Positions 18,834 through 28,234 of a stretch of DNA of 51,076 nt are shown piece by piece. The stretch lies in the NCBI GenBank assembly GCA_937775295.1, contig CALKBZ010000035.1:1-51076 (forward strand). Reading direction: 5' to 3'. The stretch comes from an uncultured Opitutales bacterium. Its GTDB lineage: Bacteria > Verrucomicrobiota > Verrucomicrobiia > Opitutales > Coraliomargaritaceae. The notes under the pieces are model-generated. The model saw only the letters and a program-made list of their open reading frames with translations. It searched no databases and was not told where the DNA came from. Every line of letters begins with the position of its first letter. The first letter of the stretch is position 1. Position numbers and translations under genes: made by a program.

Positions 18834-21800
18834 AGTTCGTCGTCAGAAAGCCATCGTAGTGAGATTAGCTTTAGTTTGCGTTCAGTCGATTGGTTGATTG
18901 CCACAGTTGAACCGACCGCTTGCGGTATTCTTTGGAGGGTTGCTTCAATGGTTGCCGAGCCAATCGCGATGCCTTGCGGAGAAAAGCTCTCACCTCGGGC
19001 TCGGATTTTGAAGGTGTCGGATCGTGGTGCCAGCATTGGGCCAATGGCTGTCATGATATCAGCCTGAGTCAGGAATCCTGGAGAGAAATGATCGATGTTG
19101 ATGGTATCAGCTGCTGGGCCACGAATGCCTTCAGTCTCCCATTGGTGATCCCACTGCTGTTTTCCGCTTGGGGCAAAAACTGTAGCAATGGCTTGTTCTA
19201 TTAAGCTCTGGTCTTGGCCTGTGTCAGCAGAGAGAAACGACTCCATCGATACGAATGGCGTGCCACGTAATTTTATACGATCCACGATAGCTTGCGCGAG
19301 GCTTTCAAATTCATTTTTGTCGAAACGTCGCGCTCCATGCCTATAGAAGGCGGAGGGTGCAACAGGATTGACGCCGTCAAGTAAGGGTGTTTGTGGTGCT
19401 TCATAGGTCTCTTTCAGCGAATGTGAGAATCGAGCGAAAGTGCCTCCGCGCGAGTCATTACTTATTGTTAAGGCATCTAGGTCGGATGTGTCATCTTCTG
19501 GGTAGTCTAAATATTCGAAGTCGTTCAAGCGCAGTGATGCTAGAACGGCTTTCCACGCAGTCACTGAGGTCGAGTTTATATTAAAACGGTTCGCAACCAT
19601 GAGTGTTTTGGCAAGCTCCTTCGATGTATCAACGTCATTGCTAGATTCATTCTGCCAGGTGACAAAGTTTGCGAGGAAACCTGCTTCATCATAATAAGTG
19701 AGTGCTGGATTTGTTGGCCCTACTCCGCTTTCGAATTCGTTTATATCATCGCTACGACTCAGCCCTGAAAAGTAGTAACGATCAAACCAAGCCGATGTAT
19801 TCGTAATGCGTTCGTCCCCCCAACTGTTCCCGACTTTAAGGGGGCGTTCATTATGGATGTAAATGTGTTGGAGTGATGCGAGCGCCAGAATGCGTTCGCG
19901 AGGGAGCTCAAACAGTGGCGCGTCTTGCCAAAGTTTGTTATAAGCATCGTGGGAACCTTGAGTCCGGTCGAATAGCCTTTCGGATCGATCAGAGTCGATA
20001 GTATTTTGGAATTCACTAACTACTTCTAGTTGAGCTGTGATCACGGCTTGTAATCCGTTGATAACGGAAGCGAATGGGCTGCCGGTGTCAAAATCTCTAT
20101 CATTACTTAATTGCCAGTCGTCGCGGATTTGTGGAATTGGGCTGCGTGGGTCGTGGTCATATAGCCACAAGCCACGTGGGTATTCTATGTCATCATCCGA
20201 GTGGTGTGGTTCTCGTAGCATTATATGGTAACCAAATGTTGTGCTAGCATGTGTATTGCCATAGCCTGTGGGCCGAGTGGATACGGGCTCATATACAAAG
20301 CCGTCGAGGTCAGCTAGAAGCCGTCGATCCGAGTCGGTTTTGATATAAATTTTGATGCGTAAAGTTTGCTCTTCTGGGCTAGTATGTCGTAAACTTCCAG
20401 CGAATCTAGGTTCGCCAGTGTCGATCCCCGATGGCTTGCCTGTTGGGCCTGTTTTTCCGAGCGTATTCTCATTTTCATCCCATTGCTTATTTAACGTGAC
20501 GATCGATTGATAGGGTGATCTGACGGGATCGATCGTCGTTTCGATTCCAACCCAGTTTTTGCTTCTGCCTGGTAGCCATGGCTCGTTTATGTCGTTCACT
20601 AGCCGTATGGTCATCGCATTGTCTGGACTGCTCGGGTCGCTCATTAAGGTTTGTAGATTAATGGGGGCACTTACACTTACAATTGCACTGCCAACACGCT
20701 CAACTGTGACCTCCGGTAATCCTGTGATTTCTAGTTCTAAATGGATGGGGTCGCCGTCCGGAGAATTCATGGAAAGCGTATGTGAAAATGGATTCCAGAA
20801 TTCACAGAAGAACCGAGCGCGTAATACGAAATGCGGATTTGCTGATACTGGTTCCTGACTTGTAATCGTAAATGCCATCATGAAGTTCGACAGCACCGGT
20901 ATGATTGGCATTGCGATGTCGCCGTCATTCAGTGGGCCAATGTCATCGAGGCCTTGAATTTGCGTGAAGAGTCGTTTGCTCGCGACTGGATTATTCAATT
21001 GCCCCAGTGTGTCAGCATGTTCTTCCCCAATTTCGATATATTCCTTCAGCCCATCTCCTAAAAGTGCAGGAAATAATGAGAGATCTTGCATCAATCCACC
21101 TTCATTGCCTGTCAGTGTGTTTGCCAGAACACCGTAGCTTCTTGGGGTCAAAACATGGAAGGGTGCTTCGTCTAAGAAATCAGCAGTGGCTTCGAGGAAG
21201 TCTGATTGGGCTAAGAGCTGTTCGACCGAGTTGATTCGACCAAGCGTGGATGCATCCGCGGAAGTATAGCGATCATACTTACTAAAAATGGCTTCAAGGC
21301 CTTGGGTTGAGGCGATCAGGAGTTGTAAGTCATCAAAGGATTCAACTTCTAGGAAGTTCGGCTTTTCTCGCAGGTTCAGCGGTAAGGCGCCGACGCTCGC
21401 CTTCACGCCCTCATCGCTGATCCACCATGCGATTTCATTAGAGACATTGCCATTTCTTTCAAGGACTTCGAGCCTTGGGGCGTAGACATGTTGAGCGGTG
21501 TCGGTGCCTGCCGAGCCAGTGCCGACCAGTTGCATTGGGTCTATGGTAGCAATGCTAGGATCGACATTTTCACCCGATACCAGCCACGTCGGCGCGGCGG
21601 TCGGATCGGTGGTATCCCACACGCCAGTCCAGAACCTAGTAGACGGATCGAAATTGCCGTCGCCGAGGATTTCGGCGCGAGCGGTCACGCGTTGGTCGGG
21701 GCCAGCGTGTTTCTGGAGCTCGCCGATCGCGAGCATCAGCGCGAGACGTGCGTTCTCGCGTGCGTGTAATACTTGCAGACTGTTGCTGGCCGCTCGGCTC

Positions 21801-21931
21801 TCGACTTGTAGAAGGGTCGTCATGGAGAGGATCAGCAATAGAACGAAGGCCATCAGCAGTAGTGCGAGTACCAGTGCAAAGCCATCTAGATGAGAATTTT
21901 GTCTATTTATAACGCAGTGAGTCATCATCAA
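18830..21931 (-). CDS. Large PilX/Verru_Chthon-cassette-like pseudopilin-type membrane protein
   Basis: A 1033-residue product. The N-terminus carries a type IV pilin-like hydrophobic helix after a short leader (DGFALVLALLLMAFVLLLIL), then an alpha-helical stretch with LQVLHARENARLALMLAIGE, QKHAGPDQRVTARAEI and WTGVWDTTD. That arrangement is typical of the Verru_Chthon cassette A and PilX-like proteins of Verrucomicrobia. The rest is a long, poorly conserved exported region with no catalytic motif seen. Proteins of this kind are thought to be minor pseudopilins assembled by a type II or type IV pilus machine; a GspF/PilC protein and a major-pseudopilin-like gene occur elsewhere in the window. 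It is divergent from the sigma-54 regulator. The usual neighbours B-D of the cassette are not present here. Confidence 0.7.
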   Translation of the reverse strand: MMMTHCVINRQNSHLDGFALVLALLLMAFVLLLILSMTTLLQVESRAASNSLQVLHARENARLALMLAIGELQKHAGPDQRVTARAEILGDGNFDPSTRFWTGVWDTTDPTAAPTWLVSGENVDPSIATIDPMQLVGTGSAGTDTAQHVYAPRLEVLERNGNVSNEIAWWISDEGVKASVGALPLNLREKPNFLEVESFDDLQLLIASTQGLEAIFSKYDRYTSADASTLGRINSVEQLLAQSDFLEATADFLDEAPFHVLTPRSYGVLANTLTGNEGGLMQDLSLFPALLGDGLKEYIEIGEEHADTLGQLNNPVASKRLFTQIQGLDDIGPLNDGDIAMPIIPVLSNFMMAFTITSQEPVSANPHFVLRARFFCEFWNPFSHTLSMNSPDGDPIHLELEITGLPEVTVERVGSAIVSVSAPINLQTLMSDPSSPDNAMTIRLVNDINEPWLPGRSKNWVGIETTIDPVRSPYQSIVTLNKQWDENENTLGKTGPTGKPSGIDTGEPRFAGSLRHTSPEEQTLRIKIYIKTDSDRRLLADLDGFVYEPVSTRPTGYGNTHASTTFGYHIMLREPHHSDDDIEYPRGLWLYDHDPRSPIPQIRDDWQLSNDRDFDTGSPFASVINGLQAVITAQLEVVSEFQNTIDSDRSERLFDRTQGSHDAYNKLWQDAPLFELPRERILALASLQHIYIHNERPLKVGNSWGDERITNTSAWFDRYYFSGLSRSDDINEFESGVGPTNPALTYYDEAGFLANFVTWQNESSNDVDTSKELAKTLMVANRFNINSTSVTAWKAVLASLRLNDFEYLDYPEDDTSDLDALTISNDSRGGTFARFSHSLKETYEAPQTPLLDGVNPVAPSAFYRHGARRFDKNEFESLAQAIVDRIKLRGTPFVSMESFLSADTGQDQSLIEQAIATVFAPSGKQQWDHQWETEGIRGPAADTINIDHFSPGFLTQADIMTAIGPMLAPRSDTFKIRARGESFSPQGIAIGSATIEATLQRIPQAVGSTVAINQSTERKLKLISLRWLSDDEL

Positions 21932-22150
21932 TTCTAGCGTTTAAATAGATGGATTTCTAGCACAAGTGCGAGTGTAAATGACGTTTTTTTGTTAAGTTAC
22001 TTGACTCGTTGTATTTGCGTGAACGGCGCAGTGGGTTTACTTTGGTTTAGTTGCGTGGGCGTTTTGACTTTTTTCTCGAAAAAATCAAATGATCATCCTT
22101 CTTGCCATCACCTGCAGTGCTTAGCAGATTATTTTTTACTTTCAGTAGTC

Positions 22151-23683
22151 ATGGCTTCCACATCAAATACACCTACTATTCTCGTCATCGATGATGACGA
22201 TGACCTTCGTTATTCTCTCAAGCGTGTTCTTTCGGCGCGTACATGCAACTTCATCGAGGCGGATAGCGGGGAGGAGGGCTTGCACATGGCTGAGCAGCAT
22301 GGGCCAGACGTAATCCTGCTGGATAATCGTATGGGAGGCATGAGCGGGATTGAAGCCCTGCAACATCTGCGCGGGGCAAACCCGAATGCGATGATCATCT
22401 TGATGACTGCCTATGGCACGACTCAGACCACCATTGAGGCGATGAAGTTCGGCGCGTTCGACTACATTATGAAACCCTTTGACCCGAAAAAGATCCTGTC
22501 GTTGATCGATTCGGCTCTGGCGGCGTCGAGCGATCTTGACCGTGCGAACCAAGGGGAGAAGTCCGAGGGGCTGAGCGCGGAGGAGATAGAGGGTGGTATT
22601 ATCGGCAGTTCGTCTGCGATGCAGGCGGTGTTTAAAATGATCGGTCAGGTCGCCGCGAGTGAAGTGACGGTGATGGTCACCGGCGAGAGTGGTACGGGGA
22701 AGGAGTTAATCGCCCGTGCTATTTTTCAAAACAGCCTGCGTGCACAGAAGCCTTATATCGCGGTCAATTGCGCTGCGATTCCTGATAATTTGATCGAGAG
22801 TGAATTGTTCGGCCACGAGAAGGGCTCGTTTACGGGCGCGACGACGCAGCGCATTGGTAAGTTTGAGCTTTGCGATGGTGGTACCATCTTTCTCGATGAG
22901 ATCGGCGATATGGCGCTCGCCACGCAGACCAAGATTCTGCGTGCCCTGCAGGAAGGCGAGATTCAGCGCGTCGGCAGTAGTGAGACCGTCAAGGTCGATG
23001 TGCGCCTGCTCGCGGCCACCAATAAACCGCTTGAAGCGATGGTTCAGGATAAGACTTTCCGAGAAGATCTCTATTACCGCTTAAATGTGGTGCGCATCCA
23101 ACTGCCGTCGCTGCGTGAGCGCTTGGAGGATGTGCCACTGTTGGTCGATTTTATGCTCAAGCGACTCGCTCGTGATAGTAAAGCGGGGACCAAGGCGATC
23201 TCGCCTGAGGCGATGACTGTATTGTCAAAATACACTTGGCCAGGCAACGTCCGCGAGCTGGAGAATCTGATCTATCGAAGTGCGGTGATGGCGCAGAGTG
23301 ATACGATTTTAATTAAAGATTTGCCGCAGGAACTCCTCTCCGCAGTCGGAAGTGTCGATGCGTCTGCATCAGCGCTGTCGGCAGGTGATATTTTTTCAAA
23401 TATTGATGGTCGGGCGCAATCAGTCAGTTCGATCGAAGTGCCACATGCTGAAGGGCCAGCGGCGGATGCAGGCCTAAGTATGCTTTCCGGCGAGCCGTTT
23501 GCCGAAGTCTATAAGCAACTGCGTGAGGCGCATGGCACCAATATACTCGAACACGCCGAGCGCGAAATCATCAAGCGCACGCTCGAAGACGTGGGGGGTA
23601 AGCAAGTCAAAGCCGCTGAAATACTGGGTATGACGCGGGCCACGCTACGCAAGCGTATCGATCAATATGATCTTGGTAAGTAG
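22151..23683 (+). CDS. Sigma-54-dependent response regulator, NtrC family
   Basis: A 510-residue product, three domains. The receiver domain ([16 protein letters not shown]; phosphoacceptor in [17 protein letters not shown]) is followed by the AAA+ domain with Walker A GESGTGKE and Walker B FLDEIGDM. The sigma-54 contact loop reads GSFTGA rather than GAFTGA. Arg fingers lie in [11 protein letters not shown], and [11 protein letters not shown] is present. The C-terminal Fis-like HTH is [19 protein letters not shown]. It would activate sigma-54 promoters when phosphorylated. I chose ATG 22151, right before the receiver domain; the longer frame from 21989 adds an unrelated Cys-rich leader. No histidine kinase is adjacent. 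Confidence 0.95.
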   Translation: MASTSNTPTILVIDDDDDLRYSLKRVLSARTCNFIEADSGEEGLHMAEQHGPDVILLDNRMGGMSGIEALQHLRGANPNAMIILMTAYGTTQTTIEAMKFGAFDYIMKPFDPKKILSLIDSALAASSDLDRANQGEKSEGLSAEEIEGGIIGSSSAMQAVFKMIGQVAASEVTVMVTGESGTGKELIARAIFQNSLRAQKPYIAVNCAAIPDNLIESELFGHEKGSFTGATTQRIGKFELCDGGTIFLDEIGDMALATQTKILRALQEGEIQRVGSSETVKVDVRLLAATNKPLEAMVQDKTFREDLYYRLNVVRIQLPSLRERLEDVPLLVDFMLKRLARDSKAGTKAISPEAMTVLSKYTWPGNVRELENLIYRSAVMAQSDTILIKDLPQELLSAVGSVDASASALSAGDIFSNIDGRAQSVSSIEVPHAEGPAADAGLSMLSGEPFAEVYKQLREAHGTNILEHAEREIIKRTLEDVGGKQVKAAEILGMTRATLRKRIDQYDLGK

Positions 23684-23822
23684 CGACTTTTTCGCGGGAG
23701 AAGGGTATCACGGTTGGTCGTTGGTTCGAGCTCAGTATCAAATTATCAATCAGTGATGGTTCATGAGTTTTCGGTGCCGAGCATGGACGACTCGCCCACG
23801 TTGAGCCAATGCCGATCTGAAC

Positions 23823-23839
23823 GAGGGCGAGTCGCCCTC
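23823..23839. repeat. REP family 2 hairpin
   Basis: Stem GAGGGCG, loop AGT, stem CGCCCTC. It lies in the 200-bp gap between the convergent regulator and DUF1573 genes. Immediately left, near 23790, a half-matching GACTCGCCCACG suggests a degenerate partner. The same hairpin plan occurs at 26306, 36204, 36244, 47179, 47238 and 47279. Confidence 0.7.
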
Positions 23840-23883
23840 ATCCCTGTGGTCAACCATTGGTGATCGCCGCGGGGCTGCTCGAC

Positions 23884-24561
23884 CTAAGGCTGCACGAAAA
23901 TGTGTAGCCGGGCTTCAGCTTTTATGCCGTCTGCGCCACGCGCGTGGATTCGCACCGTCTCGCGAATCTGCGTCTCAAAAGATTTCGGCAGGATGTGGAG
24001 TATGCGGTCTGCGCGGCCATCAGGGTCGGGCTCTGCTGTGATCGTGAGCGTGGCGTGATCATACTCGATACTGGTGATCTCGTTGACATAGCGCTTGTCG
24101 AGCTTGATTTGAATGTGACGCTCGGTTCTGGAGGTGGACGAGTTCCAGTAGACGATTTGTGGCTGTGCATCGACAAGCTTTGGCACTTGCACGATCATTT
24201 GCAGTATCGCCACCGCATCAGCTTGATCATCGAGGAACACCTCAAGCTTGTTGTGGTTCAGCCCTTGGCGTTTGCCCTTATTAAAGGTGGCGGTGATCGT
24301 GGTAGATTCGCCGGGTTTGATGATTTTTTGATTCAGGATCGAGCTGGTGCAGCCGCAGCTGGTCTTGACTCGAGCGATGCGCACCGTCTCGTCGCCTTTG
24401 TTAGTCACGACGAACTCAGCACGTGCTTCTTCCTCGTCCGGTTTGAGCTCGATTCGAGCCTCGGTTTGATTCCAATCAAGCCTCGACGCTTCGCCAACTG
24501 CTGGCAGGAAGAGTGCAAGCAGAGGAATGGTCAGGAAGGCTGCGGATAGATGCTTAAACAT
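23884..24561 (-). CDS. DUF1573 domain-containing exported protein
   Basis: A 225-residue product with a signal peptide (MFKHLSAAFLTIPLLALFLP). The DUF1573 Ig-like domain is seen in FVVTNKGDETVRIARVKTSC then GCT, the conserved SCGCT motif, followed by IKPGESTTITATFN. DUF1573 domains are ASH/Ig-like and common in exported proteins of Bacteroidetes, Planctomycetes and Verrucomicrobia; biochemical function is unknown. It is the last gene of a cluster with a MauE/DoxX-like membrane protein and a rhodanese. The ATG at 24561 is chosen over 24600 because it leads into the signal peptide. Confidence 0.85.
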   Translation of the reverse strand: MFKHLSAAFLTIPLLALFLPAVGEASRLDWNQTEARIELKPDEEEARAEFVVTNKGDETVRIARVKTSCGCTSSILNQKIIKPGESTTITATFNKGKRQGLNHNKLEVFLDDQADAVAILQMIVQVPKLVDAQPQIVYWNSSTSRTERHIQIKLDKRYVNEITSIEYDHATLTITAEPDPDGRADRILHILPKSFETQIRETVRIHARGADGIKAEARLHIFVQP

Positions 24562-24615
24562 AATAAGTAATATAAATATTTGTGTGCGGATCCGGTGCAA
24601 GCGTGAAGCTGTTTC

Positions 24616-25077
24616 TTATGGGCGTGGTGCCACGTTGTTGTTCCGTCGGTCTTGCTTGTGCACCAAGATCACGGCGCCCAGCAGGAGTAGATTACGCAGG
24701 ATGAGCCAGCGATAATCGGCGCTCGCTTCGCCGGTCTCCGCGCCGAAGCAACCACAGCTAATGTCGAGTCCGCGGACCCATGCGCTGAGATGCAGCGTGA
24801 TGAAGAGTAGCAGCAAGAGCCCAATCAGGGCGCCGCTGGTACGTCGGATCACTGGCAGTAGGATGCCGATCCCAAGCACGAGCTCTAGCCATGGTAAGCA
24901 TAGAGCGACCCAGCCTGAAAGCCCAGAGTCGATCACCCGAAACGCGTCCACAGCGCTTGCGAATGTGGCCGGATCTTCAATTTTAGGCAGGGCAGCCGTC
25001 ACGAACACGCTGGCGAGTGCGAGGCGAGCGAGCAGCACGAAAAGGTGTTTGTTAATTATCGTAGCCATGAGTCCCAT
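24616..25077 (-). CDS. MauE/DoxX family redox-associated membrane protein
   Basis: A 153-residue product with about four membrane helices. The first starts LARLALASVFVTAALPKIED (the conserved KI..P motif of the DoxX/MauE family), and a later loop holds the Cys pair LDISCGCFGAETGEAS. The CGCFG motif is typical of MauE-like proteins, which move electrons or help form disulfides in exported proteins. It overlaps the upstream rhodanese gene by 22 bp if it starts at 25077, or by 13 bp from the ATG at 25068. Its position between rhodanese and DUF1573 suggests a periplasmic sulfur or redox role. Confidence 0.85.
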   Translation of the reverse strand: MGLMATIINKHLFVLLARLALASVFVTAALPKIEDPATFASAVDAFRVIDSGLSGWVALCLPWLELVLGIGILLPVIRRTSGALIGLLLLLFITLHLSAWVRGLDISCGCFGAETGEASADYRWLILRNLLLLGAVILVHKQDRRNNNVAPRP

Positions 25078-25469
25078 CCTCCTTTCAGACTATAAACTTC
25101 AGCATCTGGTAGGGCCTCGCGTAGGCGCTCGGCAATCCGCTTGCTCGTGTCGCAGCGTTCACTGCCACAATATACCACGATTGGGCGCGGTTGCGTGAGC
25201 CATGCGTCCATGAGCTCGATGATGCCAGTTTCCCAGTGGTCTTCATCCAGATAAATTGCCGCAGGTATGTGCTCGGTGTGGTAGTCAGCTTCACTGCGTG
25301 CATCGATCCAGATGACCTGTAGTGCCCGTGCATCGATAGGCTGAATCTCGCCCGCGGCTAACTCAGGCTTCGCCCAAGGCAGGGGCGCGAGTCCGCTGAA
25401 TAGAGAGAATACTGCGCCCAGTGCGGTAAGCGCGATGATGAATAAAATCTCTCGAAAAAATTTAGCCAT
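25056..25469 (-). CDS. Membrane-anchored rhodanese-like domain protein
   Basis: A 137-residue product. An N-terminal membrane helix (FREILFIIALTALGAVFSLF) is followed by a single rhodanese domain: WIDARSEADYHTEHIPAA, then the active-site loop VVYCGSERCDTS with the catalytic Cys, and LKGGWDSW at the end. It should transfer or relay sulfane sulfur, or act as a thiol carrier, on the outer face of the membrane. It is the first gene of the three-gene cluster. Confidence 0.88.
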   Translation of the reverse strand: MAKFFREILFIIALTALGAVFSLFSGLAPLPWAKPELAAGEIQPIDARALQVIWIDARSEADYHTEHIPAAIYLDEDHWETGIIELMDAWLTQPRPIVVYCGSERCDTSKRIAERLREALPDAEVYSLKGGWDSWLR

Positions 25470-25732
25470 TCACAATCAGGGTAGCGCAACTGAGAGAACG
25501 AGCAAGACTTCTGAGTCCATTTGATCGTGTATTAATTGTTGGTGACGAGTTGCATCGAAGTCCGGAGTAATGAGGTCGCATTCTACGCATCAGTTCGTGA
25601 GGTATTGATGGGGATATGGGACGCTTTAATCCTATTTATTATGCTCGAACTGGCCCTTCAATATCTGCTCGCCTTTGTTTGTTATGATCTTTCGTTACGA
25701 AATGGAGCGGTGTAGTTTTATAGTGCTGTGGG

Positions 25733-26082
25733 GTGCGTGCTGGTTGGCATCCTGATGGTGGCGAATTGGCGATTGGCGATTGGCTAGATTTCAATTTCGA
25801 AATCGAATCTGCGGAAGAGTTAATGAGCCGCGATGGGTTTGGTGGTCTGGATCAAGTGGCGCATGTCACTCGGCGTGAGCGGATTCAATACCCAGTGCAG
25901 CGGCAACGCCGCAGGGTGGAAGGTTATGTGAAGTTGCTGGTCTTTATCTCGATCCCCGCGCTCGGCTCGACGTGCAGGAGGTGCCAAGCTATTCGCATCA
26001 GGAGTTCGTCATACCTGCAGCGGCCACTCGCTTCTCTTTGCCGATACGAAACGGCCAAGCGGTGAGAGCCAAAAACTTATGA
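25733..26082 (+). pseudogene. Possible decayed gene of unknown function
   Basis: Two plus-strand stretches have coding character in different frames. The first reads LAIGDWLDFNFEIESAEELM and GGLDQVAHVTRRERIQYPV. The second reads EVAGLYLDPRARLDVQEVPS and HQEFVIPAAATRFSLPIRN, ending at TGA 26080-26082. A frameshift near 25920-25935 would join them. No family is recognised and no start is convincing. The rest of the 940-bp gap between rhodanese and nth holds no gene that I can support, apart from the REP-like hairpin near 26306. Confidence 0.22.
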
Positions 26083-26305
26083 CGGATCGAATTATCACTG
26101 AACGACTAATGGTGGCTTTAGTCTGGATGAATGAGCGCATCATTGGATAGTTTCTAGGCGGCGTGATTAAATCCAAACAATGATGATTATTATGTTAGAT
26201 AATCCAGCTGGATCAGAAAAGTAAATCGCTGCGGCGTTTTGGCAATTCTCCTTGGAGCCTCATATGATCGGGAGTGTAGGGACTCATCGAGGTGATCCAA
26301 GTGAT

Positions 26306-26327
26306 GAGGGCGAGTCGCCTTCGCTCC
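26306..26327. repeat. REP family 2 hairpin (partly degenerate)
   Basis: Stem GAGGGCG, loop AGT, stem CGCCTTC, followed by GCTCC, the reverse complement of the GGAG-type guide. About 40 bp to the left, CGGGAGTGTAGGGACT looks like a decayed partner with its own guide, so the pair would be an old REPIN. Confidence 0.55.
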
Positions 26328-26412
26328 ATTCTGAAATGCAGTGTGCTCCTGCAGTAATCGTCGATACATTTTTTCGTGGTGCACAGTCGCTTGCAAATGT
26401 ATCAATATTTCT

Positions 26413-27066
26413 ATGATTAAAAAAGCACGCGCTGCATATGTCCTTCAACGTTTGCAGGAGCTATATCCCAATCAGCCGATCCCGTTGGATCATAAGGATC
26501 CGTATACATTGCTGATCGCGGTGTTGCTCTCGGCGCAGTGTACTGATGTGCGGGTCAACCAAATCACGCCGACATTGTTTGCGCGCGCGGATACGCCGGA
26601 GGCGATGATGGAGGTGTCGGTGGAGGAGATTCGCCAGATCATACGTCCCTGTGGCCTGTCGCCGATGAAGTCAAAGGGCATCGCTGGTCTCTCGCGGATG
26701 CTGGTCGAAGATCATGGCGGCGTGGTGCCTGCTGATATGGCGATACTGGAGACCTTTCCGGGGGTGGGGCATAAAACCGCGTCGGTGGTTATGTCGCAGG
26801 CGTTCGGCGTACCAGCGTTTGCGGTCGATACGCATATTCATCGCCTGGCCCAGCGCTGGGGCTTAACAGGTGGCAAGAGTGTAGTACAGACCGAGCGTGA
26901 TCTGAAGCGGCTGTTCCCTGAGGCGAGTTGGAATGCCCTGCACTTGCAGATTATTTATTACGGCCGTGAGTATTGCTCGGCGCGCGGCTGCGATGGCACC
27001 ATCTGTCCAATCTGTCGGACGCTCTATCCGAACCGAAAACGAGCGGCGAAGGTCAACAAGGCGTAG
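26413..27066 (+). CDS. nth: Endonuclease III (base-excision repair glycosylase/AP lyase)
   Basis: A 217-residue product of normal length. It removes oxidised pyrimidines and nicks the abasic site. The helix-hairpin-helix motif is FPGVGHKTASVVM with the catalytic Lys, and the catalytic Asp is in FAVDTHIHRLAQRWG. The early motif LLIAVLLSAQCTDVRVNQ is also typical. The C-terminal iron-sulfur region does not have the usual C-x6-C-x2-C-x5-C spacing: it reads YCSARGCDGTICPIC, that is C-x4-C-x4-C-x2-C. This may be a clade variant. The ATG at 26413 is chosen because similarity starts there; the 180-bp repeat array begins about 50 bp after the stop. Confidence 0.95.
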   Translation: MIKKARAAYVLQRLQELYPNQPIPLDHKDPYTLLIAVLLSAQCTDVRVNQITPTLFARADTPEAMMEVSVEEIRQIIRPCGLSPMKSKGIAGLSRMLVEDHGGVVPADMAILETFPGVGHKTASVVMSQAFGVPAFAVDTHIHRLAQRWGLTGGKSVVQTERDLKRLFPEASWNALHLQIIYYGREYCSARGCDGTICPICRTLYPNRKRAAKVNKA

Positions 27067-27120
27067 CGCGTTGGGGCTTTGAGCCTCGAGCGCGCCACTT
27101 TGCCGGAGGCCTGACGCAAA

Positions 27121-28195
27121 TCGCGAAGCAATATGGAGTGGCCCGCCGGGGAGGGTCTGCCTCCGCGCGGACCGCAGCACCAAACGGTCAGGGGCAATGC
27201 GGACGACACGGAGGTCGTCCCTCCCAGTTCAACTGCTCCCTGCCGAACTTAATACCTTCCACTAAAGTCAATTCGTGGTCTTTTGCTTCGACTTAGCAGA
27301 TGGCGAAGCAATCTGGAGTGGCCCGCCGGGGAGGGTCTGCCTCCGCGCGGACCGCAGCACCAAACGGTCAGGGGCAATGCGGACGACACGGAGGTCGTCC
27401 CTCCCAGTTCAACTGCTCCCTGCCAGGTCTGACGCCTGCGACTAAAGTCAATTCGTGGTCTTTTGCTTCGACTTAGCAGATGGCGAAGCAATCTGGAGTG
27501 GCCCGCCGGGGAGGGTCTGCCTCCGCGCGGACCGCAGCACCAAACGGTCAGGGGCAATGCGGACGACACGGAGGTCGTCCCTCCCAGTTAACTGCTTCTT
27601 GCCGAACTTAATACCTTCCACTAAAGTCAATTCGTGGTCTTTTGCTTCGACTTAGCAGATGGCGAAGCAATCTGGAGTGGCCCGCCGGGGAGGGTCTGCC
27701 TCCGCGCGGACCGCAGCACCAAACGGTCAGGGGCAATGCGGACGACACGGAGGTCGTCCCTCCCAGTTCAACTGCTCCCTGCCAGGTCTGACGCCTGCGA
27801 CTAAAGTCAATTCGTGGTCTTTTGCTTCGACTTAGCAGATGGCGAAGCAATCTGGAGTGGCCCGCCGGGGAGGGTCTGCCTCCGCGCGGACCGCAGCACC
27901 AAACGGTCAGGGGCAATGCGGACGACACGGAGGTCGTCCCTCCCAGTTAACTGCTTCTTGCCGAACTTAATACCTTCCACTAAAGTCAATTCGTGGTCTT
28001 TTGCTTCGACTTAGCAGATGGCGAAGCAATCTGGAGTGGCCCGCCGGGGAGGGTCTGCCTCCGCGCGGACCTCAGCACCATACGGTCAGGGGCAATGCGG
28101 ACGACACGGAGGTCGTCCCTCCCAGTTCAACTGGTCACTACCGGATCTAACACCTTCCACTGATGTCAATTCGTGGTCTTTTGCTTCGACTTAGC
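27121..28195. repeat. Tandem array of six ~180-bp units with a 359-bp higher-order repeat
   Basis: Units begin near 27121, 27301, 27481, 27660, 27839 and 28019. The first ~110 bp of each is almost identical; the tails differ and define types A, B, C, B, C and a diverged last copy. Copies 2-3 and 4-5 are the same B-C dimer, shifted by 359 bp. Each unit has two family 1 REP hairpins in opposite orientation with outward guides: one with stem GGTCTGC/GCGGACC and loop CTCCGC, one with stem GGACGAC/GTCGTCC and loop CTCCGT. The repeated 60-106-codon frames here are by-products of the repeat and are not annotated as genes. Confidence 0.92.
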
Positions 28196-28234
28196 GGGCA
28201 ATGAAAAACACATCCCACATCATGTGGTTAATCA

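Noticed and set aside
23944-24549. A 201-codon plus-strand frame opposite DUF1573
   Set aside because: It is antisense to a gene with a signal peptide and conserved SCGCT motif, and its own translation has no domain.
25870-26082. IS630-type transposase fragment because of the GLYLDP motif
   Set aside because: Only six residues match, with none of the DDE motifs or terminal repeats, so it is left as an unknown remnant.
27249-28014. Repeated 60-106-codon frames in the 180-bp array on both strands
   Set aside because: They repeat exactly with the DNA unit and have no independent start signals or known similarity, so they are products of the repeat.
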